Positions 10,473 through 23,304 of a stretch of DNA of 64,000 bases are shown here, one piece after another. Within the stretch, counting starts at the first letter, position 1; each line of letters opens with the position of its first letter. Made by a program: the position numbers and the translations under genes. A model generated the notes under the pieces. The model worked only from the letters and a program-made list of their open reading frames with translations, was not told the DNA's origin and did no database searches. The stretch covers positions 3,968,001-4,032,000 of the forward strand of contig NZ_CP017186.1 in the NCBI RefSeq assembly GCF_001729745.1, read 5' to 3'. The stretch comes from Enterobacter hormaechei subsp. hoffmannii. GTDB lineage: Bacteria > Pseudomonadota > Gammaproteobacteria > Enterobacterales > Enterobacteriaceae.

Positions 10473-11444
10473 ATGAATTTAGAAAAAATCAATGAGTTAA
10501 CCGCGCAAGATATGGCGGGTGTGAATGCAGCAATCCTGGAGCAACTCAACTCTGACGTTCAGCTGATCAATCAGTTGGGCTATTACATCGTCAGCGGCGG
10601 CGGTAAACGTATTCGTCCGATGATTGCCATTCTGGCCGCACGCGCGGTTGGCTATCAGGGAAATGCCCACGTCACGATCGCGGCGCTGATCGAATTTATC
10701 CACACCGCCACCCTGCTTCATGACGATGTTGTGGATGAATCAGACATGCGTCGTGGCAAAGCCACCGCCAATGCCGCGTTTGGTAATGCGGCAAGCGTTC
10801 TGGTAGGGGATTTTATCTATACCCGAGCCTTCCAGATGATGACCAGCCTTGGCTCGCTGAAGGTGCTGGAAGTGATGTCAGAAGCCGTAAACGTTATCGC
10901 TGAAGGCGAAGTCCTACAGTTGATGAACGTCAACGACCCGGATATCACCGAAGAAAACTATATGCGGGTGATTTACAGCAAGACCGCACGTCTGTTTGAA
11001 GCCGCCGCGCAGTGCTCCGGCATTCTGGCAGGCTGTAGCGAAGCTCAGGAAAAAGGGCTTCAGGACTACGGCCGTTACCTCGGCACCGCGTTCCAGCTGA
11101 TTGATGATTTGCTGGACTACAGCGCGGATGGCGAAACGCTCGGTAAAAACGTTGGCGATGACCTGAACGAAGGCAAGCCAACGCTGCCGCTGCTCCACGC
11201 GATGCGCAATGGCACACCAGAGCAGGCGAAAATGATCCGGGAGGCTATCGAGCAGGGAAATGGTCGCCATCTTCTGGAACCGGTACTGGAAACAATGGCC
11301 ATCTGTGGTTCCCTTGAATGGACGCGTCAGCGTGCTGAAGAAGAAGCAGACAAAGCCATCGCCGCAATTCAGGTCATTCCCGACAGCCCATGGCGTGATG
11401 CGCTAATCGGCCTCGCGCACATCGCCGTCCAGCGCGACCGTTAA
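10473..11444 (+). CDS. ispB: Octaprenyl diphosphate synthase
   Basis: Adds isopentenyl units to farnesyl diphosphate to give the C40 side chain of ubiquinone and menaquinone. 323 residues, as in E. coli. Both aspartate-rich motifs of trans-prenyltransferases are present: DDVVDES (FARM) and DDLLD (SARM). GGGKRIRP is the diphosphate-binding motif. It is divergent from rplU with about 257 bases between starts. A GC-rich inverted repeat (CTCCCTGCGA with TCGTAGGGAG) shortly after the stop lacks a T-tract. Confidence 0.97.
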   Translation: MNLEKINELTAQDMAGVNAAILEQLNSDVQLINQLGYYIVSGGGKRIRPMIAILAARAVGYQGNAHVTIAALIEFIHTATLLHDDVVDESDMRRGKATANAAFGNAASVLVGDFIYTRAFQMMTSLGSLKVLEVMSEAVNVIAEGEVLQLMNVNDPDITEENYMRVIYSKTARLFEAAAQCSGILAGCSEAQEKGLQDYGRYLGTAFQLIDDLLDYSADGETLGKNVGDDLNEGKPTLPLLHAMRNGTPEQAKMIREAIEQGNGRHLLEPVLETMAICGSLEWTRQRAEEEADKAIAAIQVIPDSPWRDALIGLAHIAVQRDR

Positions 11445-11673
11445 TCCCCTCCTCATCTCCCTGCGATCTCGTAGGGAGGTTCCAGTACGCACCAATAAAT
11501 TACATTTACGCGTAAGCTCATCAGGTTACAGGCCGTATGTATAAAGCCGTGCCTTATTCTGAATATTGCTTCTCGTAACATGAACTTTTTAGAACAGATG
11601 TTCGAAGTGAGTATAGTAATGCTGTCTTTTCACACGAAACGACGTGGACGATAACGAACACAAGGACAGCATT

Positions 11674-11961
11674 ATGGATACAAAATTCATCGACTGGCAT
11701 TCTGCTGACATTATTGCGGCACTGCGTAAAAAAGGAACTTCGCTGGCTGCCGAATCACGTCGTCATGGGCTGAGCTCGTCGACGCTGGCAAACGCCCTGA
11801 CCCGCCCATGGCCGAAGGGGGAACTGATTATCGCGACGGCGCTGGATACGCATCCGTGGGTGATATGGCCGTCACGCTACCACGATCCCATCACCCATGA
11901 ATTTATCGACAGAACGCGCATGATGCGCCAGAGCAAAACGAAGAAAGCGCATCAGGACTGA
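11674..11961 (+). CDS. sfsB: Ner-like DNA-binding transcriptional regulator SfsB
   Basis: 95-residue helix-turn-helix protein of the Mu Ner/Nlp family. In E. coli, sfsB affects maltose metabolism genes. The core DIIAALRKKGTSLAAESRRHGLSSSTLANALTRPWPKGE carries the HTH, and HPWVIWPSRY is strongly conserved. The ATG at 11674 is preceded by AAGGACAGC, a good ribosome-binding site; the in-frame ATT/GAC extension upstream is not needed. It lies between ispB and murA, as in E. coli. Confidence 0.92.
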   Translation: MDTKFIDWHSADIIAALRKKGTSLAAESRRHGLSSSTLANALTRPWPKGELIIATALDTHPWVIWPSRYHDPITHEFIDRTRMMRQSKTKKAHQD

Positions 11962-11987
11962 TGCACCCGGATTTACAGGAACAGCAA

Positions 11988-12014
11988 TCCCCCGGCCTGT
12001 TCTGGCAGGGGGGT
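11988..12014. terminator. Possible terminator between sfsB and murA
   Basis: CCCCC-G-GCC/GGC-A-GGGGG hairpin between the two convergent stop codons. The stem is GC-rich with one mismatch and no clean T-tract follows on either strand, so assignment is weak. Confidence 0.35.
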
Positions 12015-12024
12015 GCCGGAACGA

Positions 12025-13329
<1,305 letters not shown>

Positions 13330-13334
13330 TCAGC

Positions 13335-13589
13335 TCAAAAACCGTTTAGTTTGCGATCGCGTGCCCACTCCTGTGGGGTGAACGCTTTAATCGACAGGGC
13401 GTGGATGCGGTTATCCGCAATGTATTCCATCAGCGGCGCGTACACAGCCTGCTGTTTCTTCACGCGACTCATTCCGTCGAACATCTCACCCACAGCAATA
13501 ACCTGGAAGTGACTGCCATCGCCAGAGACGTGGGCTTCCTGAAGGGAGAGTGCATTCATCAGCACTGTCTGGATTTCATTATTTTCCAT
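13335..13589 (-). CDS. ibaG: BolA-family protein IbaG
   Basis: 84 residues from the ATG at 13589 ([16 protein letters not shown]). BolA fold with the signature Fe-S/glutaredoxin-partner histidine in [13 protein letters not shown] context. In E. coli, ibaG (yrbA) is acid-inducible, binds monothiol glutaredoxin Grx4 with a [2Fe-2S] cluster, and overexpression affects growth. Placed between mlaB and murA, the conserved enterobacterial order. The frame extends upstream to 13658 but would overlap a hairpin and has no homology support. Confidence 0.94.
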   Translation of the reverse strand: MENNEIQTVLMNALSLQEAHVSGDGSHFQVIAVGEMFDGMSRVKKQQAVYAPLMEYIADNRIHALSIKAFTPQEWARDRKLNGF

Positions 13590-13660
13590 GGGGTCTACAT
13601 CATCTGATAGTGAAAACAAGCTCAACATCTTAGAGCAAAGTGGCGCGGTCTTAAACAAGC

Positions 13661-13695
13661 AAAAAGCCCCGACGCGTAAACTGTCGGGGCTTTCG
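13661..13695 (-). terminator. Terminator between mlaB and ibaG
   Basis: Minus strand: AAAGCCCCGAC-AGTTTACGC-GTCGGGGCTTTTT. It ends the mlaFEDCB transcript, so ibaG-murA should have a promoter of their own or rely on read-through. Confidence 0.85.
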
Positions 13696-13715
13696 GAAGT
13701 AACGTACTGAAAAAG

Positions 13716-14008
13716 TTAGCGAGGTAATACGTCTTCAGGCAAATTGTAAAGCTGTGCAAGGGTTACGACATTATCGCTTACCCCCGTCAGGGTGACGCTA
13801 CTCCCCTGCTTTTTGCCCGTGGCCACCAGGTGCGCCAGCAGGGCGATACCGGCGGTATCTACCCGCGTGACGCCATGGAGATCAATCAACGTCACGCCCT
13901 GCATCGCGTTATGGCGAGCGTCCCACAGCGGGTTAAGCAGATCCTGATCCAGCTCTCCCGTCAGCGTCAACGTCTCGCCGTCACGCGCCCAGCTAAGCTG
14001 CTGTGACA

Positions 14009-14009
<1 letters not shown>
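13716..14009 (-). CDS. mlaB: Mla ABC transporter STAS-domain subunit MlaB
   Basis: 97-residue STAS protein that binds and regulates the MlaF ATPase in the inner-membrane MlaFEDB complex. Conserved DLHGVTRVDTAGIALLAHL contains the STAS T/S site (VDTAG); the C-terminus LYNLPEDVLPR matches E. coli. The ATG at 14009 overlaps the last base of the mlaC stop (TAATG), which indicates translational coupling and fixes this start over the longer frame. Confidence 0.95.
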
Positions 14010-14662
<653 letters not shown>

Positions 14663-15211
14663 TTAATTCGTCGCGCCTGGCGTCGGTTCGACGTTGGTGT
14701 GGTCTTCACTCTGCGCAGGGGCATCGTCAGACTTTTTATCATCCCCTTTACTGTTGTAAAGGAACTGACCAATCATATCTTCCAGCACCATCGCTGACTT
14801 GGTATCCTGGATTACGCTACCGTCTTTAAGGATAGACGTTCCCAGCTCAGGATCTTCAAAACCAACGTTAAGGGCCAGATATTGCTCCCCCAGCAGGCCA
14901 GAGGTGCGGATAGAGAGCGAGCTGGTGTCCGGAATGTGGTTATAGCGTTCTTCGATATCCATTGCGACGCGCGGCAGATAGGTTTTCTCATCAAGCGTAA
15001 TGTCAGCGACACGTCCAATAACGACGCCACCAATACGGACCGGTGAGCGCGCCTTCAGGCCGCCGATATTATCGAAAGTCGCGTAGACGCGATACGTCGG
15101 CTCGGTGCGAACAGAGGTGATGTCCGCCGCGCGCAGGCAGATAAACAGCGCGGCCAGCAGCGCCAGAAGCAAAAACACGCCAACCCAAATTTCATTTTTT
15201 CTCGTTTGCAT
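14663..15211 (-). CDS. mlaD: MCE-domain protein MlaD
   Basis: 182 residues from the ATG at 15211 (MQTRKNEIWVGVFLLL). One N-terminal membrane helix, then an MCE domain (YRVYATFDNIGGLKARSPVRIGGVVIGRV) that forms the hexameric ring of MlaFEDB through which lipid passes. The acidic, Asp/Pro-rich C-terminal tail is less conserved. Starts five bases after mlaE ends. Confidence 0.96.
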   Translation of the reverse strand: MQTRKNEIWVGVFLLLALLAALFICLRAADITSVRTEPTYRVYATFDNIGGLKARSPVRIGGVVIGRVADITLDEKTYLPRVAMDIEERYNHIPDTSSLSIRTSGLLGEQYLALNVGFEDPELGTSILKDGSVIQDTKSAMVLEDMIGQFLYNSKGDDKKSDDAPAQSEDHTNVEPTPGATN

Positions 15212-15215
15212 GAAC

Positions 15216-16818
<1,603 letters not shown>

Positions 16819-17045
16819 TTATGGTTCCTTACTTACCTTGCTTCACTGCTGGCATGAAGCGTAAATCAGCCCTAAACCCCGCATTTTTACAGAATATTCA
16901 CTATTGGGGTTAGCGAAAGCTGGCATTTGTTTTACTTTTCCGGCGCATAAAGTCAAAATTAGGAATTCGTCACGTCTCAGACTTCATCTGGCGCTAAAAT
17001 TCGTGCGCAGTGGACCAGCGAGTATACCTGAAGAAAGGACTTTTG

Positions 17046-18023
17046 ATGCTTTTAGCAACAGCACTGTTAATAATTGGTTTACTGTTGGTGGTCTACAGTG
17101 CTGACCGTTTGGTCTTTGCCGCATCCATTCTCTGTCGACTCATTGGCATGCCGCCCATCATTATTGGGATGACGGTGGTCAGTGTAGGCACATCGCTTCC
17201 TGAAATCATCGTTTCTGTTTCAGCCTCGTTGCATGGCCAGGTCGACCTCGCTATTGGCACTGCGATTGGCTCTAACATCGTCAATATCTTGCTGATTTTA
17301 GGCTTAGCCGCATTACTGCATCCATTTCGCGTACATTCCGATGTTTTGCGTCGTGAATTGCCGCTAATGTTAGTCGTCAGTCTGCTGGCAGGCTATGTGC
17401 TTTATGACGGGGTGCTGAGCGTCGGTGACGGTATATTCCTGCTCGCCCTGGCCGTGATCTGGTTGCTTTACAGCGTGAAGATCGCACGTCTGGCGGAAAA
17501 ACAGGGTAACGATAGCCTCACGCGTGAGCATCTCGCCGAACTGCCACGGGAAGGGACCTTACCCGTCGCCCTGCTGTGGCTGGGCGTCGCGCTGATCATA
17601 ATGCCAATGGCCACGCGGATGGTGGTCGATAACGCGACGGTGCTGGCGAACGCGTTTGCGATGAGCGAACTGACAATCGGTCTGACGGTCATCGCCATCG
17701 GCACCAGCCTGCCAGAGCTGGCTACCGCCATCGCCGGGGCGCGTAAAGGGGAAGATGATATCGCCATCGGCAATATCATTGGCTCGAATATTTTCAATAT
17801 CGCGATCGTGACGGGGCTGCCGGCATTAATCTCACCGGGGCCGTTTAACCCTATGGTCTTCACGCGCGATTACGGTGTGATGCTACTGGTCAGCGTAATT
17901 TTCGCCCTGCTCTGCTGGCGGCGAAAAGAGCAGATCGGCAAAGGCGCGGGCGCGCTGCTGACGGGTGGATTTATCGTATGGCTGGCGATGCTGTACTGGC
18001 TCTCGCCACTTCTCTCTGGGTAA
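17046..18023 (+). CDS. yrbG: Sodium/calcium exchanger-family protein YrbG
   Basis: 325 residues from the ATG at 17046 (GGAC upstream). Two inverted repeats of the CaCA superfamily with alpha-repeat motifs GTSLPEIIVS and GTSLPELATA plus GSNIVNILLILG and GSNIFNIAIV. Its in vivo ion is not established; loss has little effect in E. coli. It starts the kdsD-kdsC-lptCAB run, 13 bases before kdsD. Confidence 0.93.
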   Translation: MLLATALLIIGLLLVVYSADRLVFAASILCRLIGMPPIIIGMTVVSVGTSLPEIIVSVSASLHGQVDLAIGTAIGSNIVNILLILGLAALLHPFRVHSDVLRRELPLMLVVSLLAGYVLYDGVLSVGDGIFLLALAVIWLLYSVKIARLAEKQGNDSLTREHLAELPREGTLPVALLWLGVALIIMPMATRMVVDNATVLANAFAMSELTIGLTVIAIGTSLPELATAIAGARKGEDDIAIGNIIGSNIFNIAIVTGLPALISPGPFNPMVFTRDYGVMLLVSVIFALLCWRRKEQIGKGAGALLTGGFIVWLAMLYWLSPLLSG

Positions 18024-18036
18024 ACGGAAACGCATT

Positions 18037-19023
18037 ATGTCGCAAATAGAATTGCAGCCGGGTTTTGACTTTCAGAAAGCAGGCAAAGACGTTCTGGAGA
18101 TTGAACGTGAAGGTCTGGCGCAGTTAGATCAGTACATTAATCAGGATTTTAGTCTGGCCTGTGAGAAGATGTTCTACTGCGCCGGTAAAGTCGTGGTGAT
18201 GGGGATGGGCAAATCCGGCCATATCGGGCGCAAAATGGCGGCGACCTTTGCCAGTACCGGCACGTCGTCATTCTTCGTTCATCCCGGTGAAGCCGCGCAC
18301 GGTGACCTCGGCATGGTTACGCCGCAGGACGTGGTTATTGCGCTGTCCAACTCCGGGGAATCGAATGAAATCCTGGCGTTGATCCCGGTGCTGAAGCGTC
18401 TGCACGTACCGCTGATTTGCATGACCAGCCGCCCGGAAAGCAGCATGGCGCGTGCGGCAGATATTCACCTGTGCGTGAAGGTGCCGAAAGAAGCCTGTCC
18501 GCTGGGGCTGGCGCCGACCTCCAGCACAACCGCCGCGCTGGTGATGGGCGATGCCCTTGCCGTTGCGCTGCTGGAAGCCCGCGGTTTTACGCCTGAAGAT
18601 TTCGCTCTGTCTCACCCCGGCGGCGCGCTCGGGCGCAAACTGCTGCTGCGGGTCAACGATATTATGCACACCGGGGATGAGATCCCGCACGTCAGCAAAG
18701 AGGCCTCTTTGCGCGACGCGTTACTGGAGATCACCCGTAAAAACCTGGGCATGACGGTTATCTGCGACGATCTGATGAAGATTCAGGGCATTTTCACCGA
18801 CGGCGACCTGCGCCGGGTATTCGATATGGGTGTGGATGTCCGAACGCTGGGCATCGCTGATGTAATGACACCCGGCGGGATCCGCGTCCGTCCGGGCACG
18901 CTGGCGGTAGATGTACTGAACCTGATGCAGTCCCGTCATATTACCTCAGTGATGGTTGCCGATGGCGACCAACTGCTGGGTGTGGTACATATGCATGATC
19001 TGCTGCGCGCTGGCGTAGTGTAA
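18037..19023 (+). CDS. kdsD: Arabinose-5-phosphate isomerase KdsD
   Basis: Converts ribulose-5-phosphate to arabinose-5-phosphate, the first step toward KDO for LPS. 328 residues from the ATG at 18037 (MSQIELQPGFDF). The N-terminal SIS domain has VVVMGMGKSGHIGRKMAATFASTGT and ALSNSGESNE; two CBS domains occupy about residues 205-328. The long upstream in-frame extension lies inside yrbG and was rejected. Confidence 0.96.
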   Translation: MSQIELQPGFDFQKAGKDVLEIEREGLAQLDQYINQDFSLACEKMFYCAGKVVVMGMGKSGHIGRKMAATFASTGTSSFFVHPGEAAHGDLGMVTPQDVVIALSNSGESNEILALIPVLKRLHVPLICMTSRPESSMARAADIHLCVKVPKEACPLGLAPTSSTTAALVMGDALAVALLEARGFTPEDFALSHPGGALGRKLLLRVNDIMHTGDEIPHVSKEASLRDALLEITRKNLGMTVICDDLMKIQGIFTDGDLRRVFDMGVDVRTLGIADVMTPGGIRVRPGTLAVDVLNLMQSRHITSVMVADGDQLLGVVHMHDLLRAGVV

Positions 19024-19037
19024 TGAAGGATAAGACA

Positions 19038-19604
19038 ATGAGTAATGCGGGTGCATCCCTTGCAACCTGTTATGGCCCGGTGAGCGCCCACATGATGGCA
19101 AAGGCGGAAAATATCCGCCTGCTGATCCTCGATGTGGATGGTGTGCTCTCCGACGGTCTGATTTATATGGGCAATAACGGCGAAGAGCTGAAAGCCTTTA
19201 ACGTTCGCGACGGTTACGGTATCCGCTGTGCGCTCACGTCCGGTATTGAAGTTGCAATCATCACCGGGCGGAAAGCTAAACTGGTAGAAGATCGGTGTGA
19301 AACGCTGGGCATTACCCATCTCTATCAGGGGCAGTCTGATAAGATGGTAGCCTTCCGGGATCTGTTGGGAAAACTGGCCATTGCACCAGAGAATGTGGCA
19401 TACGTCGGGGATGATTTGATCGACTGGCCAGTCATGGCGGAGGTGGGTCTGAGCATCGCCGTGGCTGACGCGCACCCGCTGCTGATCCCGCGTGCTGATT
19501 ATGTTACCCATATTCACGGTGGCCGCGGCGCCGTCCGTGAAGTCTGCGATCTGCTTCTGCTGGCGCAGGGCAAGCTTGATGAGGCGAAAGGGCAATCGAT
19601 ATGA
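19038..19604 (+). CDS. kdsC: KDO-8-phosphate phosphatase KdsC
   Basis: HAD-family phosphatase, 188 residues from the ATG at 19038 (MSNAGASLATCYGPV), which releases phosphate from KDO-8-P. The catalytic loop DVDGVLSDG has the nucleophile and acid/base aspartates, and GDDLIDWPVM is motif IV. The upstream in-frame ATG at 19023, overlapping the kdsD stop, is possible but E. coli starts at the later site. Overlaps lptC by ATGA. Confidence 0.95.
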   Translation: MSNAGASLATCYGPVSAHMMAKAENIRLLILDVDGVLSDGLIYMGNNGEELKAFNVRDGYGIRCALTSGIEVAIITGRKAKLVEDRCETLGITHLYQGQSDKMVAFRDLLGKLAIAPENVAYVGDDLIDWPVMAEVGLSIAVADAHPLLIPRADYVTHIHGGRGAVREVCDLLLLAQGKLDEAKGQSI

Positions 19605-20176
19605 GTAAAACCAGACGTTGGGTTATCATTCTGCTTGCGCTTGTCGCCCTGGTACTGATTGGCGTAAACCTCGCTGACCGCGAAGATACGCAAGCGGAAG
19701 TGGTTAACACGAGCGACCCGACCTATAAAAGCGATCACAGCGACACCGTGGTCTATAGCCCGGAAGGCGCGCTGAACTATCGCCTCGTTGCTCAGCATGT
19801 AGAATATTTTTCAGATGACGGTACTTCGTGGTTTACCCAACCGGTCATGACCACCTTTGATACGGACAAAGTGCCGACGTGGTCTATCAAGTCTGACCGG
19901 GCAAAACTGACAAATGACCGTATGCTTTACCTGTATGGTCACGTTGAGGTCAACGCCCTGACCGCTGACGCGCAACTGCGAAAAATTACGACGGATAACG
20001 CCCAGATCAACCTGGTCACCCAGGATGTCACGTCGCAGGATTTAGTCACCCTGTATGGCACAACATTTAATTCCAGCGGTTTAAGAATGCGCGGGAACTT
20101 ACGCAGCAAAAACGCCGAGCTGATTGAAAAGGTTAGAACCTCCTATGAAATTCAAAACAAACAAACTCAGCCTTAA
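19601..20176 (+). CDS. lptC: LPS export protein LptC
   Basis: Bitopic inner-membrane protein that hands LPS from LptB2FG to LptA. 191 residues: a single N-terminal helix (about 7-25) and a periplasmic beta-jellyroll. Overlaps kdsC at its start and lptA at its end (about 32 bases), so the three are tightly coupled. Confidence 0.97.
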   Translation: MSKTRRWVIILLALVALVLIGVNLADREDTQAEVVNTSDPTYKSDHSDTVVYSPEGALNYRLVAQHVEYFSDDGTSWFTQPVMTTFDTDKVPTWSIKSDRAKLTNDRMLYLYGHVEVNALTADAQLRKITTDNAQINLVTQDVTSQDLVTLYGTTFNSSGLRMRGNLRSKNAELIEKVRTSYEIQNKQTQP

Positions 20177-20699
20177 AGTTGTTATCGCCAGCGCGCTGCT
20201 GGCGGCCAGTCTTCCCGCGCTTGCTGTGACTGGCGATACCGAACAGCCGATTCATATTGAATCCGATACCCAGTCTCTGGATATGCAGGGTAACGTCGTC
20301 ACCTTTACCGGCAACGTGGTCATGACCCAGGGCACCATCAAAATCAACGCCGACAAAGTGGTCGTTACCCGACCGGGCGGCGAGCAGGGCAAAGAGATTA
20401 TCGATGGTTATGGTAACCCGGCCACCTTCTACCAGATGCAGGACAACGGCAAGCCGGTGAAAGGCCATGCCTCGCATATGCACTATGAACTGGCGAAGGA
20501 TCTGGTCATCCTGACCGGTAATGCTTACCTGGAACAGCTGGACAGCAATATCAAAGGCGACAAAATCACTTATCTGGTGAAAGAGCAGAAAATGCAGGCC
20601 TCCAGTGAAAAAGGCAAACGCGTCACGACCGTTCTTGTGCCTTCGCAATTGCAGGACAAGAACAACGGCCAGGCTCCGGCACAGAAAAAGAGTAACTAA
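20145..20699 (+). CDS. lptA: Periplasmic LPS-bridge protein LptA
   Basis: 184 residues from the ATG at 20145 (MKFKTNKLSLKVV), with a signal peptide ending ALA-VTGD. OstA beta-jellyroll (HIESDTQSLDMQGNVVTFTGNV) that polymerises into the periplasmic bridge. A longer frame starting with TTG at 20124 is not supported. In E. coli a sigma-E-dependent promoter lies upstream inside lptC; I did not identify a convincing match by eye. Confidence 0.96.
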   Translation: MKFKTNKLSLKVVIASALLAASLPALAVTGDTEQPIHIESDTQSLDMQGNVVTFTGNVVMTQGTIKINADKVVVTRPGGEQGKEIIDGYGNPATFYQMQDNGKPVKGHASHMHYELAKDLVILTGNAYLEQLDSNIKGDKITYLVKEQKMQASSEKGKRVTTVLVPSQLQDKNNGQAPAQKKSN

Positions 20700-20705
20700 T
20701 TCGTT

Positions 20706-21431
20706 ATGGCAACTTTAACTGCAAAAAACCTCGCGAAAGCGTATAAGGGCCGCCGCGTCGTCGAAGATGTCAGTCTGACCGTCAACTCCGGCGAAATCGT
20801 GGGTTTGCTTGGCCCTAACGGGGCGGGTAAAACCACGACCTTCTACATGGTGGTGGGCATCGTCCCGCGTGACGCCGGCAACATCATCATCGATGATGAA
20901 GATATCAGCCTGCTGCCACTGCATGCCCGCGCGCGTCGTGGCATCGGCTATCTGCCGCAGGAAGCCTCCATCTTCCGCCGCTTAAGCGTGTTCGACAACC
21001 TGATGGCCGTGCTTCAGATCCGTGACGATCTGACCAGCGAGCAGCGCACTGACCGTGCGAACGAGCTGATGGAAGAGTTTCATATTGAACATCTGCGTGA
21101 CAGCCTCGGTCAGGCGCTGTCCGGTGGTGAACGCCGCCGCGTTGAGATTGCGCGCGCGCTGGCAGCAAACCCGAAATTTATCCTCCTGGATGAACCGTTT
21201 GCGGGCGTTGACCCCATCTCCGTTATCGATATCAAACGTATTATTGAGCACCTGCGCGACAGCGGGCTTGGCGTGCTGATCACGGACCACAACGTTCGTG
21301 AAACGCTGGCCGTGTGTGAGCGCGCCTACATAGTGAGCCAGGGCCATCTGATTGCCCACGGTACGCCGCAGCAAATCCTCGAAGATGAGCATGTTAAGCG
21401 CGTGTACCTTGGGGAAGACTTCAGACTCTGA
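20706..21431 (+). CDS. lptB: LPS export ABC ATPase LptB
   Basis: 241 residues. Walker [10 protein letters not shown], signature LSGGERRR, Walker [13 protein letters not shown], and the switch His in ITDHNVRE. It energises LptFG, which in this genome are encoded only 8-10 kb away (29.1-31.3 kb). Confidence 0.98.
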   Translation: MATLTAKNLAKAYKGRRVVEDVSLTVNSGEIVGLLGPNGAGKTTTFYMVVGIVPRDAGNIIIDDEDISLLPLHARARRGIGYLPQEASIFRRLSVFDNLMAVLQIRDDLTSEQRTDRANELMEEFHIEHLRDSLGQALSGGERRRVEIARALAANPKFILLDEPFAGVDPISVIDIKRIIEHLRDSGLGVLITDHNVRETLAVCERAYIVSQGHLIAHGTPQQILEDEHVKRVYLGEDFRL

Positions 21432-21478
21432 TAGGGTAGAGGTTAAGTCACGCCGAACCGGAGAAAAACGCTCTGAAC

Positions 21479-22912
21479 ATGAAGCAAGGTTTGCAATTAC
21501 GGCTCAGCCAGCAACTGGCCATGACGCCGCAGCTACAACAGGCAATCCGTCTGTTGCAGCTGTCCACGTTAGAACTCCAGCAGGAGCTCCAGCAGGCGCT
21601 GGACAGCAATCCGCTGCTGGAGCAAACCGATCTTCATGACGAGGTAGACGCTCAGCAGACGCAGGACACAGAAACGCTCGACTCCGTAGATGCGCTCGAA
21701 CAGAAAGAGATGCCGGAGGAACTGCCGCTGGATGCCAGCTGGGATGAAATCTACACCGCGGGTACCCCTTCCGGGACGCGTGCAGATTACCAGGACGATG
21801 AACTCCCGGTCTACCAGGGCGAAACTACCCAGTCGCTTCAGGACTACCTGATGTGGCAGGTGGAGCTGACGCCTTTCTCCGATACCGATCGCGCCATTGC
21901 CACCTCGATTGTCGATGCCGTTGACGACACGGGCTATTTGACCGTGACGCTGGACGAGATTCTGGAAAGCATCGGCGATGACGAGATTGAACTGGAAGAG
22001 ATCGAAGCCGTCCTGAAACGCGTTCAGCGTTTCGACCCGATTGGCGTCGCCGCGAAAGATCTGCGCGACTGCCTTCTGATCCAGCTTTCGCAGTTTGCCA
22101 AAGAGACACCGTGGATTGATGAAGCCCGGCTCATCATCAGCGAGCATCTGGATTTGCTGGCAAATCACGACTTCCGCACCCTGATGCGCGTCACGCGCCT
22201 CAAAGAAGAGGTGCTGAAGGAAGCGGTGAATCTGATCCAGTCACTCGATCCGCGTCCGGGGCAATCTATCCAGACCAGCGAACCGGAATACGTTATTCCT
22301 GATGTGCTGGTGAGAAAACACAATGGCCGCTGGGTCGTTGAACTGAACGCCGACAGCATTCCTCGCCTGCAAATCAACCAGCAATACGCCTCCATGTGCA
22401 CCAGCGCCCGTAACGACGCTGATAATCAATACATTCGCAGCAACCTTCAGGAAGCACGCTGGTTGATTAAGAGTCTGGAAAGCCGTAATGACACGCTGCT
22501 GCGCGTCAGCCGCTGTATTGTCGAACAGCAGCAGGCATTCTTTGAGCAGGGCGAAGAATTTATGAAACCGATGGTGCTGGCGGACATCGCCCAGGCCGTC
22601 GAGATGCATGAATCAACCATTTCCCGCGTGACCACGCAGAAGTATCTGCACAGCCCACGCGGTATTTTTGAGCTTAAGTATTTCTTCTCCAGCCACGTGA
22701 ACACCGAAGGCGGCGGCGAAGCCTCGTCAACGGCTATTCGCGCACTGGTGAAGAAGTTGATCGCCGCGGAGAACCCCGCGAAGCCACTCAGTGACAGTAA
22801 GTTAACCACCATGCTGTCCGATCAGGGTATTATGGTGGCACGCCGTACTGTCGCGAAGTATCGAGAGTCTTTATCCATTCCGCCGTCTAACCAGCGTAAA
22901 CAACTGGTTTGA
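21479..22912 (+). CDS. rpoN: RNA polymerase sigma-54 factor
   Basis: 477 residues, same length as E. coli. The N-terminal Gln/Leu-rich region I ([24 protein letters not shown]) inhibits isomerisation until an AAA+ activator acts. It is followed by the core-binding domain, an HTH ([11 protein letters not shown]) and the RpoN box ARRTVAKYR. Sits directly after lptB and heads the hpf-ptsN-rapZ-npr run. Confidence 0.98.
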   Translation: MKQGLQLRLSQQLAMTPQLQQAIRLLQLSTLELQQELQQALDSNPLLEQTDLHDEVDAQQTQDTETLDSVDALEQKEMPEELPLDASWDEIYTAGTPSGTRADYQDDELPVYQGETTQSLQDYLMWQVELTPFSDTDRAIATSIVDAVDDTGYLTVTLDEILESIGDDEIELEEIEAVLKRVQRFDPIGVAAKDLRDCLLIQLSQFAKETPWIDEARLIISEHLDLLANHDFRTLMRVTRLKEEVLKEAVNLIQSLDPRPGQSIQTSEPEYVIPDVLVRKHNGRWVVELNADSIPRLQINQQYASMCTSARNDADNQYIRSNLQEARWLIKSLESRNDTLLRVSRCIVEQQQAFFEQGEEFMKPMVLADIAQAVEMHESTISRVTTQKYLHSPRGIFELKYFFSSHVNTEGGGEASSTAIRALVKKLIAAENPAKPLSDSKLTTMLSDQGIMVARRTVAKYRESLSIPPSNQRKQLV

Positions 22913-22934
22913 CACAACCGATAAGGAAGACACT

Positions 22935-23222
22935 ATGCAGCTCAATATCACCGGACATAACGTCGAAATTACTGAGGCTTTACGCGATTTTGTAAACGCT
23001 AAGTTCGCGAAACTCGAGCAGTATTTCGAGAGGATCAACCAGGTCTATGTTGTGTTGAAAGTGGAGAAAGTGACGCATATCTCGGATGCGACCCTGCACG
23101 TCAACGGAGGGGAACTTCATGCCAGTGCGGAAGGGCAAGACATGTACGCGGCTATCGACGGCTTGATTGATAAGCTTGCGAGACAGCTCAATAAACATAA
23201 AGATAAACTGAAACAACACTAA
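22935..23222 (+). CDS. hpf: Ribosome hibernation promoting factor Hpf
   Basis: 95-residue short HPF (YfiA/RaiA family). In stationary phase it works with RMF to form 100S ribosome dimers. Start MQLNITGHNVEITEALRDFV and tail NKHKDKLKQH match the family; no C-terminal dimerisation domain, as expected for enterics. Confidence 0.97.
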   Translation: MQLNITGHNVEITEALRDFVNAKFAKLEQYFERINQVYVVLKVEKVTHISDATLHVNGGELHASAEGQDMYAAIDGLIDKLARQLNKHKDKLKQH

Positions 23223-23250
23223 TTGTCCGGGCAGTTAACGGGTGCAGGAC

Positions 23251-23275
23251 GGCCTGTTGTGAAACACAACAGGCC
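23251..23275 (+). terminator. Strong stem-loop between hpf and ptsN
   Basis: GGCCTGTTGTG-AAA-CACAACAGGCC, an 11-bp perfect stem followed by ATTTG. The short T-run makes it at most a partial terminator. It could also protect the hpf mRNA 3' end. Confidence 0.55.
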
Positions 23276-23304
23276 ATTTGTACAGTTAGCGCTTAGGTGA
23301 AATT

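Noticed and set aside
11459..11482. CTCCCTGCGA/TCGTAGGGAG hairpin after ispB as a terminator
   Set aside because: Loop too small without opening pairs and no T-tract follows on either strand.
11588..11604. GAACA-N2-TGTTC repeat upstream of sfsB as a LexA box
   Set aside because: It lacks the CTGT-N8-ACAG LexA core.
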